Source: Vibrio tapetis subsp. tapetis (GTDB lineage Bacteria; Pseudomonadota; Gammaproteobacteria; Enterobacterales; Vibrionaceae). From it: a stretch of DNA of 64,000 nucleotides. Under the pieces are notes generated by a model. It did not search any database. It saw only the letters and a program-made list of their open reading frames with translations, and was not told where the DNA came from. A program made the translations under genes and the position numbers. The stretch is from the NCBI RefSeq assembly GCF_900233005.1, contig NZ_LT960611.1, positions 1,116,001 through 1,180,000 on the forward strand, in the 5' to 3' direction. Below, one piece after another: positions 20,083-29,049 of this stretch. Position 1 is the first letter of the stretch. Each line of letters starts with the position of its first letter.

Positions 20083-20116
20083 AAAAAACCCCCGAGAGAT
20101 TCTGGTCTCTCGAGGG
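20083..20116 (-). terminator. his operon attenuator terminator
   Basis: On the minus strand, CCCTCGAGAGA pairs with TCTCTCGGGGG and is followed by TTTTTT, 79 bases after the leader peptide stop. A competing hairpin, ACCGAGAG / CTCTCGGT (about 20143-20172), uses similar bases. This is the terminator/antiterminator layout of histidine attenuation. Confidence 0.88.
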
Positions 20117-20193
20117 TCTAAATATTTTGTATTTGGACTTAACCACCGAGAGTTTTCCTTGTCTCTCGGTTACACGTAAACCTCCCGAAAGAC

Positions 20194-20241
20194 TTAGTCA
20201 GGATGATGGCGATGATGAATGTTCATTGCTTGTTTACGCAT
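20194..20241 (-). CDS. hisL: his operon leader peptide
   Basis: A 15-residue frame encodes MRKQAMNIHHRHHPD, with four histidines in five codons. Ribosome stalling at these codons when charged tRNA-His is scarce would favour the antiterminator and let RNA polymerase reach hisG. It is shorter than the enterobacterial HisL, which has seven His in a row. A GGAG lies 10 bases upstream of the ATG. Confidence 0.88.
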   Translation of the reverse strand: MRKQAMNIHHRHHPD

Positions 20242-20267
20242 AATTAGTATCTCCATGTGTTAACTTC

Positions 20268-20296
20268 ACACTATCGAAGCCACTGCTATTTTGCAA
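20268..20296 (-). promoter_or_regulatory. Probable his operon promoter
   Basis: TTGCAA (20291-20296) and TAGTGT (20268-20273) are separated by 17 bases on the minus strand, about 27 bases upstream of the leader peptide start. Sigma-70 type by inspection. Confidence 0.6.
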
Positions 20297-20312
20297 CCCT
20301 AAATTGGAAAAA

Positions 20313-20350
20313 ACAAAAAAAAAAGGAAAATACCGGGTCTTCTCCTTTTC
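20313..20350 (-). terminator. Probable terminator of the NhaC-family transporter gene
   Basis: On the minus strand GAAAAGGA pairs with TCCTTTT around a 13-base loop, followed by a long T-run. The stem is A/T-rich, so strength is uncertain. Confidence 0.5.
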
Positions 20351-20399
20351 TCACTAACCTTGTGTTAGCCAACCAGTATTTCTAGCACGTAAGCTACTT

Positions 20400-21995
20400 T
20401 TAAATCGACGCTTCTTTGTTCGCTCTTGATTTAGCAAGAATTGACAAAATGAAACAGACAATGATAAAAGTGACACTCGCCGCTGAGAATGATAGAGAAA
20501 CCGACGTCGTCATTCCCAATACGATAAAGCCAACACAAGAAACCAATGCAACCGAAATTGCATAAGGTAACTGAGTTGCGACGTGATCAATATGGTTACA
20601 ACGAGCACCCGTTGAAGACAGAATTGTCGTATCTGAAATCGGCGAACAATGATCACCAAAAACAGAACCCGCTAGCACTGCGCCAAGCATAGGCAGCATT
20701 AATGCTAAGTCAGTCGCACCGGCCATATCACCCGCAATTGGTAGCATGATTCCGAACGTGCCCCAAGATGTACCCGTAGAGAACGCCATCAGACCAGCAA
20801 GCAGGAACAAAATAACGGGTAACCAATGTGGCCCGATATTACCTTGCACTTGCGACGATAAATAAGCCCCAGTCTTCATATCACCAATGACTGAACCAAT
20901 GGTCCAGGCAAAAAATAGTATTAAGATGGCGCCGAACATAGATCGTGCACCTATCCACATGGTTCTTGTAATTTCAAGTGCCGGCAGTTTTTGACGAATG
21001 ACCGTTACTAGAGCAAAAGCTAAACCAATTACACCACCATAACAAAGAGACTTACCGACATCGGTGTTTTCAAATGCACCTAATAAATTAAAGGCAATAC
21101 CATCAGAAGCCAGAGCTTGTCCGCCGGTAAATATCATTGATGAAATAGTAGCAACAATTAATGCAACGATAGGCAGAACCAAATCTAGAACACGACCTTT
21201 ATCGCTTTCTTCGATATCTAACTCTTCATTTAAGTCATGAGCTTCTTGGCTATCATTTTTACCACTAAAGCCGTGGCCTTGAGAAGCCTCTATTTCTTTT
21301 TTACGCATAGCGCCAACATCTAGTTGGAACCATGAAACCGCAAATACCATTAATAAAGCAAAGACTGCATAGAAGTTCATAGGTATTAGACGTAAATAGG
21401 CGCCTAACGCAGAATAGTCTGTCATACCATGAGTAATTAGGATGCCACCAATGATCGTCATAATATATGCACCCCAGCTAGAAGCCGGCATTAATACACA
21501 CATTGGTGCTGCCGTTGAATCTAGAATATAGGCAAGCTTAGAACGAGAGACATAGAAACGGTCTGTTACTGGACGTGAGATTGCACCAACAGCAAGGCTG
21601 TTAAAATAATCATCAACAAATATAAAAACACCTAAAAATGCGGCTAATAGTTTTGCGCCACGTTTACTTTTTACTCTCTTTTGAGCCCACTCAGCAAATG
21701 CTCGAGTTCCTCCAGAAAGGGTAAGTAATGCCGTTGTCATACCGAGCAATAATAAAAATGCAACGATACTCATATTCCAACTATTAATACCTCCATCAGA
21801 TATAACGAGGCCTGATACCGTGTCGGCTATATAGCCTGCGGTATTCGGAATAGACATATCATTAAGAAGGATGGAACCTAGGACTATGCCTACGCCAAGA
21901 GAAATTAGAACGCGTCTTGTAACAATCGCCAGACCCAACGCAACAAGCGGTGGTAATAATGACAATGAGGAGGATGTAAAATCGATTAAATTCAT
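20400..21995 (-). CDS. lysW: NhaC-family transporter under lysine riboswitch, predicted lysine uptake (LysW type)
   Basis: A 531-residue inner-membrane protein with about a dozen hydrophobic segments and the NhaC-family signatures FIFVDDYFNSLAVGAI, PMCVLMPASSWGAY, FSTGTSWGTFGIMLP and GSVFGDHCSPISDTTILS. The family was named for sodium/proton antiport, but members preceded by a lysine riboswitch have been proposed as lysine transporters. The riboswitch seen just upstream supports that role here. I chose the ATG at 21995 because the frame to 22067 runs into the riboswitch leader. Substrate is inferred; a plain Na+/H+ antiporter is the alternative. Confidence 0.88.
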   Translation of the reverse strand: MNLIDFTSSSLSLLPPLVALGLAIVTRRVLISLGVGIVLGSILLNDMSIPNTAGYIADTVSGLVISDGGINSWNMSIVAFLLLLGMTTALLTLSGGTRAFAEWAQKRVKSKRGAKLLAAFLGVFIFVDDYFNSLAVGAISRPVTDRFYVSRSKLAYILDSTAAPMCVLMPASSWGAYIMTIIGGILITHGMTDYSALGAYLRLIPMNFYAVFALLMVFAVSWFQLDVGAMRKKEIEASQGHGFSGKNDSQEAHDLNEELDIEESDKGRVLDLVLPIVALIVATISSMIFTGGQALASDGIAFNLLGAFENTDVGKSLCYGGVIGLAFALVTVIRQKLPALEITRTMWIGARSMFGAILILFFAWTIGSVIGDMKTGAYLSSQVQGNIGPHWLPVILFLLAGLMAFSTGTSWGTFGIMLPIAGDMAGATDLALMLPMLGAVLAGSVFGDHCSPISDTTILSSTGARCNHIDHVATQLPYAISVALVSCVGFIVLGMTTSVSLSFSAASVTFIIVCFILSILAKSRANKEASI

Positions 21996-22100
21996 GATCT
22001 TCAAAAACCAATGTTTGGTTAGAGATCTACTGCAGATAGTCCAATAGTGGACATTAGTGTTGAACAAGCGAAAGGGAAGCCAAGCTTCACCTATGCCCTA
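21996..22100 (-). promoter_or_regulatory. Expression platform between lysine riboswitch and transporter gene
   Basis: On the minus strand two hairpins follow the aptamer: GAAGC / GCTTC (about 22075-22092), and AACCAA / TTGGTT (about 22002-22021) flanked by outer GATC copies. The second ends in TTTTTGAAGATC directly before the ATG, so it could mask the ribosome binding site or act as a weak terminator. The mechanism is inferred. Confidence 0.45.
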
Positions 22101-22274
22101 CAGTAGCGCTCCATAGTTTAACAACAATATAGACTATGGCAGTGTTATCCCTATTCGAAGATAACCCCAGCGGAGAGTCTTGATATTACTGACTCCACTT
22201 CGGCAACAACCCCTTTTTATGTTTCTCTCTGGTATCACCCTAAAAACATATACTGATGGTTCTTGCGCCTCTAC
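22101..22274 (-). promoter_or_regulatory. Lysine riboswitch (L box) aptamer
   Basis: On the minus strand the segment has the conserved lysine aptamer blocks in order: GTAGAGGCGCAAGAACC, then AGTA, AGGGTGATACCAGAGAG, GGGGTTGTTGCCGAAG, CGCTGGGG, ACTGCCATAG and TATGGAGCGCTACTG closing the first stem. These match the lysine riboswitch consensus (AGAGGNGC...AGTA, GCCGAAG, CTG...GGAG). It should shut off the transporter when lysine is plentiful. Confidence 0.92.
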
Positions 22275-22595
22275 CTTGAACGTTTTTGTTAACAGATAAC
22301 AAAAAGCCCAAATCAGGTAAGCGAGATTCTACGGAATGCGACTAAATTTGCAACATAAAACTTCACTTTTCTACTCTCACACCAACTCATAAGCTAGAAC
22401 CTATTACCACGTTAGCAGCTTAGTCCAGATACTTTAGACCCAGTTTAACCTTTGATTTAAATCTCATATTTATATTTATGCTTAATTACATTTTATTACT
22501 TTGCACTGAAAGACAATTACTACCATATATATTGAATTCTTTTTCTACGCTGTTATTATTAGATTGTTATCGTAATTATTCAAACAGGAATAACC
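22275..22595. other. Divergent promoter region of the transporter gene and hns
   Basis: 321 bases, very A/T-rich towards hns, as is common upstream of hns genes. It must contain the promoter for the riboswitch leader and that for hns. I see no gene and no clear operator. Confidence 0.5.
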
Positions 22596-23003
22596 ATGTC
22601 AGATCTTGCTAAGACTCTACTTAATATCCGTAGCCTTCGTGCTTTTGCTCGTGAATTGCCACTTGAAAGCTTAGAAGAAGCACTAGAAAAACTAACTATT
22701 GTTGTTGATGAGCGTCGCAGCAGTGAAGAAGAAGAGCGTGCAGCGCAAGCTGAACGTAATGCTAAATTGGCTGAATACGCTGATATGATCAGCAAAGATG
22801 GCATCGCCATTGAAGACTTAATTGCCGCAATGTCTGGCAATGACAATAAAGTTAAAACGAAAAAGAAACGTGAACCACGTCCTGCTAAATACAAATACGA
22901 ATTAAACGGCGAAGAGAAAACTTGGACGGGTCAAGGCCGTACTCCTTCTGCTATTCAAGAGCAATTAGATGCAGGTCGCTCTTTAGAAGATTTTCTTCTT
23001 TAA
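22596..23003 (+). CDS. hns: H-NS family nucleoid protein
   Basis: H-NS binds A/T-rich DNA, compacts it and silences acquired genes, including islands like the one at the start of this window. The 135-residue protein has an N-terminal coiled-coil oligomerisation domain (SLRAFARELPLESLEEALEK and an E/R-rich helix), a basic linker (KTKKKREPRPAKY) and the C-terminal DNA-binding motif TWTGQGRTP. The length equals the enteric H-NS (137). It has AGGA eight bases before the ATG and its own terminator. Confidence 0.96.
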   Translation: MSDLAKTLLNIRSLRAFARELPLESLEEALEKLTIVVDERRSSEEEERAAQAERNAKLAEYADMISKDGIAIEDLIAAMSGNDNKVKTKKKREPRPAKYKYELNGEEKTWTGQGRTPSAIQEQLDAGRSLEDFLL

Positions 23004-23031
23004 GAATTAACGTTTAGTTAAAAACATAAAT

Positions 23032-23058
23032 AAAAAGAGCGCTTAATGCGCTCTTTTT
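23032..23058 (+). terminator. hns terminator
   Basis: AAAAAGAGCGC / GCGCTCTTTTT with a 5-base loop, followed by T residues; symmetrical enough to serve gsk from the other side as well. Confidence 0.9.
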
Positions 23059-23107
23059 TATTGGAACATTAAAGCGTTATATTATGAATAACGCCTCAAT
23101 TATATAT

Positions 23108-24412
23108 TTATCGATCCCAATACGCTTCTTCTAAGCTGTCTTCACGCTCTGGTAATCCACGCGAAAGTCGAGGTGAATGCTGAACCAACACTTCGTAACT
23201 CGCACGATTCGAGTACTTACATACTTGCGAAAATGACGAGTACGTCAAAAATGGAATTTGGTGTTTACTCGAGTTGGGAACATTATTTTTATGGTAACGA
23301 TTAGCCGACATATCATGCAGCAATGCAGAGAGTGCAGCGTCACCAGCACCATTAGTGTTCTTTATTTTCTCAGGCCCACCCATATATGGAGCGATGTGTG
23401 AATATACTTTTACCGGATTTTCACTCGACGCTTTTTTTACAGGGCGACTAAACTCGTACTGATTAAATTCTGCAATAGCACCAGGTAACAAAGGAAGCGA
23501 AGTTTGGCGCTTCATGCTCTCTTCTGTATAACCAGCCATGTATAGACCAACGGGGCCTGCAGTACAAAGAACCAAATCAACCCACTCTAATGCTTTGTCT
23601 GATGCAAGCAATGGATCGCTTTCGCCAGTCAACGCTTCTGCTTCATCTTCATTCATTGCAACGACAGAAACATGGTCACGCAAAAATGCTTGCCAATACT
23701 CAGGGTCGTCTTGAATGACATACTTTGTACCCAACGTTAATACTACAGGTACGTCATATTGCTTTGCATACTCTATGGCTTTCATTGTAGCTTCTGGCAT
23801 TGGATCACCAGGCTTACAACGCACCAAATACGCAGTTAAAACAAGAGCAGAAGCATTTTTAAATACAGATTCAGGAATACTTTCTGGTTGAAGTTGGTTC
23901 ATTTGACCTTCGCTTATCGCAAAAGTACGTTCACCGTCTTCACTGATCAAGGCAAAGCAGCGTCCAATTGCGCCATCAACCCCTTGAAGATGATTAAGAT
24001 CCATACGACTTGATGTGTTACATAGGTAACGGTAACCGTAGCTGCCTATTTGGATATCTTGGCTCATCACTCCAAGTAAAATAGATTTATCGTCGGCTAA
24101 TACCGAATAGTTGTGCAATGTATTACCAATTGTGCCACCAGCGTATTCATTGGTCACTAATCCCTGAGATTTTAGTTCGCAATACAACTGCTCTGCGGTT
24201 TGGTCATCAATTACGAGCGAATGTCCCTTGCTCAAACCAAATTTCTCAATGAATTCATCCGTTACTTTAGCTTCGATATCCACCAAAGTCTGATCGATAC
24301 CAACAACATGGATGCGCGACATTTTCTTACTGACTTGAGCTTGGCTTACCAGCGGATCACGAGCGTGAACTGGAAAATAATGTTTCGATTTACGTTGGCC
24401 AGGGAATTTCAT
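23108..24412 (-). CDS. gsk: Inosine/guanosine kinase
   Basis: Gsk is a PfkB/ribokinase-family enzyme that phosphorylates inosine and guanosine in purine salvage. The 434-residue protein matches the E. coli length (434) and has VVGIDQTLVDIEAKV near the N-terminus, AGGTIGNTLHN for nucleoside binding, and the catalytic anion-hole motif NTNGAGDAALSALLHD in the last third. It is a single gene with hns convergent downstream. Confidence 0.95.
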   Translation of the reverse strand: MKFPGQRKSKHYFPVHARDPLVSQAQVSKKMSRIHVVGIDQTLVDIEAKVTDEFIEKFGLSKGHSLVIDDQTAEQLYCELKSQGLVTNEYAGGTIGNTLHNYSVLADDKSILLGVMSQDIQIGSYGYRYLCNTSSRMDLNHLQGVDGAIGRCFALISEDGERTFAISEGQMNQLQPESIPESVFKNASALVLTAYLVRCKPGDPMPEATMKAIEYAKQYDVPVVLTLGTKYVIQDDPEYWQAFLRDHVSVVAMNEDEAEALTGESDPLLASDKALEWVDLVLCTAGPVGLYMAGYTEESMKRQTSLPLLPGAIAEFNQYEFSRPVKKASSENPVKVYSHIAPYMGGPEKIKNTNGAGDAALSALLHDMSANRYHKNNVPNSSKHQIPFLTYSSFSQVCKYSNRASYEVLVQHSPRLSRGLPEREDSLEEAYWDR

Positions 24413-24579
24413 ATTTACACAGTCTTATATGAGGGACAATTCGGGTTCGAGATTGTAGCTTGCCAGTTTATTGGCATCAATAAGGATAACTATAGCAAAC
24501 GATTGCGGATTGAAAATAAGCAATTTGACTAGATCAGTCGCAAGCTCCTTACGAGAAACTAGACCGCTTCGCTACTATA

Positions 24580-24615
24580 AAAAAAGCGAAATCCCAATAT
24601 ATCAGGCTTTCGCTC
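24580..24615 (-). terminator. Terminator of the UPF0319 gene
   Basis: On the minus strand AGCGAAA pairs with TTTCGCT over a 17-base loop, followed by seven T residues. Confidence 0.7.
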
Positions 24616-24620
24616 TTATA

Positions 24621-24663
24621 GTTTCTAGTTTCTAGTTTCTAGTTTCTAGTTTCTAGTTTCTAG
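24621..24663. repeat. 7-bp tandem repeat (GTTTCTA), about six copies
   Basis: Six perfect GTTTCTA units plus one base lie between the stop codon of the UPF0319 gene and its terminator. An inverted single copy (GAAACTAGA) lies at 24554. It is noncoding and probably arose by slippage. Confidence 0.95.
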
Positions 24664-24677
24664 AAAACATAATTGGA

Positions 24678-25349
24678 TCAGTCTTGATCTACCATCCACT
24701 TTCGGAATTCTTTACGATCTTCTTTTGACGCTTTTAAATACCAAGCTTGCATCTGCTCTAAGGCTTGCGGATGAGCTACAGCTTGTGATGGTTTTTGTTG
24801 TTTAGGTGTCGCTTTAGCACTCTTAACAGCAGGCTCAACTTGACTCGCGGCAGCAACCGTTATGGCTGCAGGGCCAACATAAATGCCGTTTTGTTGGTTG
24901 TATTCTTTAACCAGTTCATCCATATCTGAGTATGGCATGAAGCCTTTTTTACCTTTCAATTCATTACTCTTGTAATCAATTGATTTCCCAGCTGAAGTTA
25001 GGCGCCATTTAGGCTCATTTTTAAATACTTGCTCAGCGTGCTGAATGCTGTGCACTTTAGGGTGGTTAATTTTTATATCATCCGAACCGGCTTCAAACGT
25101 AATGACAAAAGGGGCGGAAGTAAACTGGCCGTTCGAACTCCCCTTTCCGATATTTTTATCCATTTCAACTACGATTTGGTTTTGCCCCGACTTCAAAGCG
25201 CTTGGCTTCATTTTACTAACATCTTCTGAGCCATTAACCATCAACAGACTAACACCCTTCTCGGGAATAATATCAGCAGCTAGAACCGTTGAAGCCCACA
25301 TCAAACTCAACGTGGTAATAGATTTAATAAACACTTTTTTGCTACACAT
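24678..25349 (-). CDS. UPF0319 (DUF2057) family periplasmic protein
   Basis: A 223-residue exported protein with a cleavable signal peptide (ITTLSLMWASTVLAAD). The core (ISLLMVNGSE-type start, NQIVVEMDKNIGKGSS, FVITFEAGSDDIKINHP) matches the DUF2057/UPF0319 family to which E. coli YccT (CsgI) belongs. A Gln/Ala/Pro-rich linker leads to a charged C-terminal helix (MQAWYLKASKEDRKEFRKW). The E. coli member influences curli assembly; no curli genes are seen here, so the role is open. Confidence 0.85.
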   Translation of the reverse strand: MCSKKVFIKSITTLSLMWASTVLAADIIPEKGVSLLMVNGSEDVSKMKPSALKSGQNQIVVEMDKNIGKGSSNGQFTSAPFVITFEAGSDDIKINHPKVHSIQHAEQVFKNEPKWRLTSAGKSIDYKSNELKGKKGFMPYSDMDELVKEYNQQNGIYVGPAAITVAAASQVEPAVKSAKATPKQQKPSQAVAHPQALEQMQAWYLKASKEDRKEFRKWMVDQD

Positions 25350-25436
25350 AAACTCTCCAAACCGATGTCATAAAATATGTATTTGTTTGTCACTAACATG
25401 ACGACTAGTCACCAAGATCTTTTAACTCCACATATG

Positions 25437-25463
25437 AAAAAGCCACCATAAAGGTGGCTTTAG
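25437..25463 (-). terminator. Porin gene terminator
   Basis: On the minus strand AAAGCCACC pairs with GGTGGCTTT over a short loop and is followed by T residues. Confidence 0.88.
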
Positions 25464-25486
25464 AGTCTAACAGTTTCTAGCTAAAC

Positions 25487-26449
25487 TTAGAAAGATGCTT
25501 TAATACCTACACCGTAACCAACTTCTTGCTTGTCACCATTGTTGCCACCGATTTCTACGTACGTTGTAGTAGAAGGAGCAATTGTGTAACCAGCATTCAA
25601 GAACCACTTGTTTAGCTTATCTTTAGAAGAATCATCATAGTTAGTTACACTAAAGCCTGTAGCAAATTTCCATGCGTTCATTGTATAGTCAGCTGCTAAA
25701 GCCATAGTGTTGTCTGTTTTGTCAGAACCAGTTTTAGGCGATGTTTTAGCCATGTAGTAACCAGCTTCTAGAGTTACATTTTCAACACCCTTATAAACAC
25801 CTTCTAGAGCGCCTAAAGTTTCTTTAACACCAGCAATAGCGCCTTTTTCAAACTTAGCTTGACCCAAAAATGCGGTGAAATCAAAATCAGCTACACGGTA
25901 GCCTGCTTTCAAATCAAAATAACGGCCATCTTTACCCAGTAGTTTAGTCTCGTGCTTATCTTGAGTAAGAGCAAAAGATGCGTAGAAGTTACCTTTGTCT
26001 AGGTCATAACGAATTGCTTCATCAGAGTTGAAATCCATTTGTTTAACAAAAGAATTAACACCAAATAGGTAATCAGAGCCAACGCCTGCATCATCAAGAA
26101 CTGTATCTAATTTACCAACTTTAAACGAACCAAATTGGTCATTATAAAAACCAACATAAACGTTTTTAACGCCAGCTTTAGAAGCAGCACGATCTTTTTC
26201 TACGCCAGTGAATTCCATGTAGAAGCCAACTTGAGTAGAATCGTCCATTGCGTAACGAGTATCGAAACCAAATTCTGCATCATCGATTTCTTGTTTTAGC
26301 TCATCACCATCGTTAGTGCCTTTTTTATAACGAACTTCGAAGTCACTTTTTACATTCACTGTAACACCGTCTTTGTTATAAAGTTCGATGCCTGCGTTTG
26401 CAGAACCAGCTGCAACCATAACTGCTAGAGCTACTAGAGTCTTTTTCAT
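25487..26449 (-). CDS. Outer-membrane porin
   Basis: A 320-residue beta-barrel porin. The signal peptide MKKTLVALAVMVAAGSANA precedes GIELYNKDGVTVNVKSDFEV, the standard first strand of gammaproteobacterial porins, and the protein ends in Phe (GVGIKASF), the signal for barrel insertion. Alternating aromatic strands continue throughout. The frame is open to 26629, but the signal peptide fixes the start at 26449. It lies alone with a long A/T-rich leader region. Which Vibrio porin this is cannot be told from the sequence alone. Confidence 0.92.
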   Translation of the reverse strand: MKKTLVALAVMVAAGSANAGIELYNKDGVTVNVKSDFEVRYKKGTNDGDELKQEIDDAEFGFDTRYAMDDSTQVGFYMEFTGVEKDRAASKAGVKNVYVGFYNDQFGSFKVGKLDTVLDDAGVGSDYLFGVNSFVKQMDFNSDEAIRYDLDKGNFYASFALTQDKHETKLLGKDGRYFDLKAGYRVADFDFTAFLGQAKFEKGAIAGVKETLGALEGVYKGVENVTLEAGYYMAKTSPKTGSDKTDNTMALAADYTMNAWKFATGFSVTNYDDSSKDKLNKWFLNAGYTIAPSTTTYVEIGGNNGDKQEVGYGVGIKASF

Positions 26450-26959
26450 AATAATCCACTGCCTTTTCTTAGAATGGGAATTCCGTTTCGGTTCCCTTTT
26501 TGTTTTGTGTGGAGTCAATTCGACTAGAAAACCAATCAAACCGCTCCTAAAAATCTCGAGGTCTAGATTGCAAAATATTCTCCTCCCTGTCAAATGACTA
26601 AAAAAACAAAATAAAAAAACATCAACCATTAAAAATCAACAACTTACAATGATACAAATAAAATTTAGAGCAAAATCACATCAAAATCTCTAAAAAAAAT
26701 AATACCTGTTATTTTTATTTTTTCAGGATAAAAATTTAATAATAACGATTGCGGAAGTTAATTTTAGAATTAACTTCCGCTCATATTATAATTTCAACAT
26801 ATAAAACCTGTTAATTAGTGACTACAAAACCCCCTCGGTAAGGTTCAGTTTTTTTTGTGATTGAGATCTAGATTTACCTAATAAATAAGGTAAATTCCCG
26901 TTTATCAGCGATTTTTTGGCAATGTGGTACAATAGCGGCGTCAAATATAGAGAACGAAA
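26450..26959. other. Divergent intergenic region of the porin gene and dinG
   Basis: 510 bases, A/T-rich. It holds a perfect 13-bp inverted repeat (26751-26780) and poly-A/T tracts. A leader for the porin mRNA is likely. No frame in it looks like a gene. No LexA-type CTGT-N8-ACAG box was found near dinG. Confidence 0.5.
26751..26780. repeat. Perfect 13-bp inverted repeat with 4-base loop
   Basis: GCGGAAGTTAATT and AATTAACTTCCGC flank TTAG. It is too far from any stop codon to be an obvious gene terminator and lacks a long T-run, although T-rich stretches surround it. It could end a small RNA or bind a regulator. Confidence 0.7.
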
Positions 26960-29038
26960 ATGCTTAATCCAAACATTCAGAAATCCATCCGTGAAAGCTA
27001 CCAGAACCTTCAACATCAACTTGAAAACTTTGTTCCTCGCCGAGCACAGAATTATCTTGTAGCAGAAATAGCTCGAACCTTAGCGGGTCAATATCACAAG
27101 ACCAACCGCATTATGGTTGCGGAAGCCGGTACGGGTATTGGTAAGTCTATGGCTTATTTAATGAGCGCTATCCCTGTTGCTTTACATAGCAATAAAAAAG
27201 TAGTGATTTCTACTGCCACTGTTGCGCTGCAAGAACAGCTAATTAGTAAAGACCTTCCTCTCTATAGACGAATCTCGGACAAGCCATTTTCTTTTACTAT
27301 TGCAAAAGGTAGGCAGCGCTATTGTTGCGCAGAGAAACTGGCAGCGGCTAGTGGTCAACAAGGTTCAGAGCAATTGGCCATGTTTGATAAAAAGCCAAGC
27401 ACAAAAGACATCGAACTACTGGCACGCCTTTATAAGGCTTTTAATGAAAACAAGTGGGACGGGGAGCGAGATAGCTGGCCTTCAACCGTACCTGATTCCA
27501 TTTGGCACTCCATCGTCAGCGACAAGCACAGTTGCAATAATAGCTTACCCACCCATCGTAACTGTCCGTTTCAAAAAGCGCGGACGCATCTCGATAAATC
27601 TGATGTGATCATTGCTAATCACAGTTTGGTGATGGCAGATGCGGATCTCGGTGGCGGTGTCATCTTGCCCGAGCCTGAACAAACCATCTTTATCTTTGAT
27701 GAAGCCCATCACCTGCCAACCGTGGCTCGAGACCATTCGTCCGCGGCGGCAAGTCTAAAAGGGGCGGCAAGTTGGTTAGAAAAGCTCACTCAAGTATCGG
27801 CCAAGCTTGCAAGCCTTGCCGACGACAAACGTGTTTCTCGCTTTAGAAATGAGCTCCAAGAGTCGATTCAACTACTGATTCCATCGCTAAACCAATTGGC
27901 CAAACAAATCGATCCTGCAGCATTCAAGGAAAAAACACTGCGATTCGAGAATGGTGAACTGCCAGAATGGTTGGAGTTGGAGTCAAAAGAACTGAAAAAG
28001 ATATCCGCCAAAGCATCACAGGCCATGGGTAAGATAGCCGATCTCATTAGCGAGCGCGTTAAAGATGGTGAACTCGCTACTAGGCTGGCAGAACCCGCAC
28101 TAGCGGAAGCCGGTTTTTTCATCAATCGATTAGAAAATCTCGCGAAGGTTTGGCATTTAATGGCCGAGCCAATTCGCGAAAAAGGCGCCCCACTCGCTCG
28201 TTGGTTGTCCATCAGTGATGAACGCGAAGGCGATTTTGTGGTTTCGGTGTCCCCATTAGAAGTAGGTTGGAAGTTAGACCAAACAATATGGAGCCGATGC
28301 AACGGCGCAATTTTAGCGTCTGCAACAATCCGCGCATTGAATTCGTTTAGCTATTTTTGTCGTCAAGCAGGCATAAGCGATAAAGCAGAAGACGGTACTC
28401 AGTTTTTAGCGTTGGCGTCACCTTTCGACTATCAAAATCAAGCTGAGCTTTATATTCCTCGAATTAAGTGCGAGCCGTCGTCTCCGGAATACAGCGACGT
28501 GTTGGCAGAAAAGATGCCAGAGATTATTGTTGAAAATAAAGCGAACCTAGTTCTATTCGCTTCCTACTGGCAGATGAGGCAAGTCGCCGCTACGCTTGAA
28601 AAAACAAACACATCTAAAAACTGGAATCTGCAGATGCAAGGTGAAGCTTCCAGAACAGAAATTTTAGGCAAACACGCAAAACTGTGCGAAAAGCAAAAAA
28701 CGAGTGTGCTATTTGGTACCAGCAGCTTTTCTGAAGGGCTTGACCTTCCGGGTGAGTTATTGGAGAACTTAATCATTACCAAAATCCCCTTCGCCGTGCC
28801 AACCTCACCAGTAGAAGAAGCCCACGCAGAATACATTGAAAGCAGAGGCGGTAACGCTTTTTTGCAAATATCAGTGCCAGACGCCAGTAAGAAACTGATT
28901 CAATCTGTAGGTCGATTGCTGCGTAAAGAAAGAGATTCTGGTAGAGTCGTGCTATTAGATAGGCGTATTGTCACTAAACGCTACGGAAAGTCCTTATTAG
29001 ACTCGCTTCCTCCTTTCAAACGTAATATCGAATACTAA
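26960..29038 (+). CDS. dinG: ATP-dependent DNA helicase DinG
   Basis: DinG is an XPD-like superfamily 2 helicase (5' to 3') with an iron-sulfur cluster, acting on R-loops and D-loops. The 692-residue protein has Walker A EAGTGIGKS at residues 55-63, the cluster cysteines in RQRYCCAEK and HSCNNSLPTHRNCPFQ, the DEAH box IFIFDEAHH, and the C-terminal motif VGRLLRKERDSGRVVLLD. It is close to the E. coli length (716). It starts a plus-strand group with yfcA, priC and rsmS. Confidence 0.95.
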   Translation: MLNPNIQKSIRESYQNLQHQLENFVPRRAQNYLVAEIARTLAGQYHKTNRIMVAEAGTGIGKSMAYLMSAIPVALHSNKKVVISTATVALQEQLISKDLPLYRRISDKPFSFTIAKGRQRYCCAEKLAAASGQQGSEQLAMFDKKPSTKDIELLARLYKAFNENKWDGERDSWPSTVPDSIWHSIVSDKHSCNNSLPTHRNCPFQKARTHLDKSDVIIANHSLVMADADLGGGVILPEPEQTIFIFDEAHHLPTVARDHSSAAASLKGAASWLEKLTQVSAKLASLADDKRVSRFRNELQESIQLLIPSLNQLAKQIDPAAFKEKTLRFENGELPEWLELESKELKKISAKASQAMGKIADLISERVKDGELATRLAEPALAEAGFFINRLENLAKVWHLMAEPIREKGAPLARWLSISDEREGDFVVSVSPLEVGWKLDQTIWSRCNGAILASATIRALNSFSYFCRQAGISDKAEDGTQFLALASPFDYQNQAELYIPRIKCEPSSPEYSDVLAEKMPEIIVENKANLVLFASYWQMRQVAATLEKTNTSKNWNLQMQGEASRTEILGKHAKLCEKQKTSVLFGTSSFSEGLDLPGELLENLIITKIPFAVPTSPVEEAHAEYIESRGGNAFLQISVPDASKKLIQSVGRLLRKERDSGRVVLLDRRIVTKRYGKSLLDSLPPFKRNIEY

Positions 29039-29049
29039 GAACAATAAAT

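Noticed and set aside
25029..25401. Plus-strand frames across the UPF0319 gene
   Set aside because: They oppose a well-supported gene with signal peptide and family motifs.
26900..26959. LexA box upstream of dinG
   Set aside because: No CTGT-N8-ACAG or close variant was found, although E. coli dinG is SOS-controlled.
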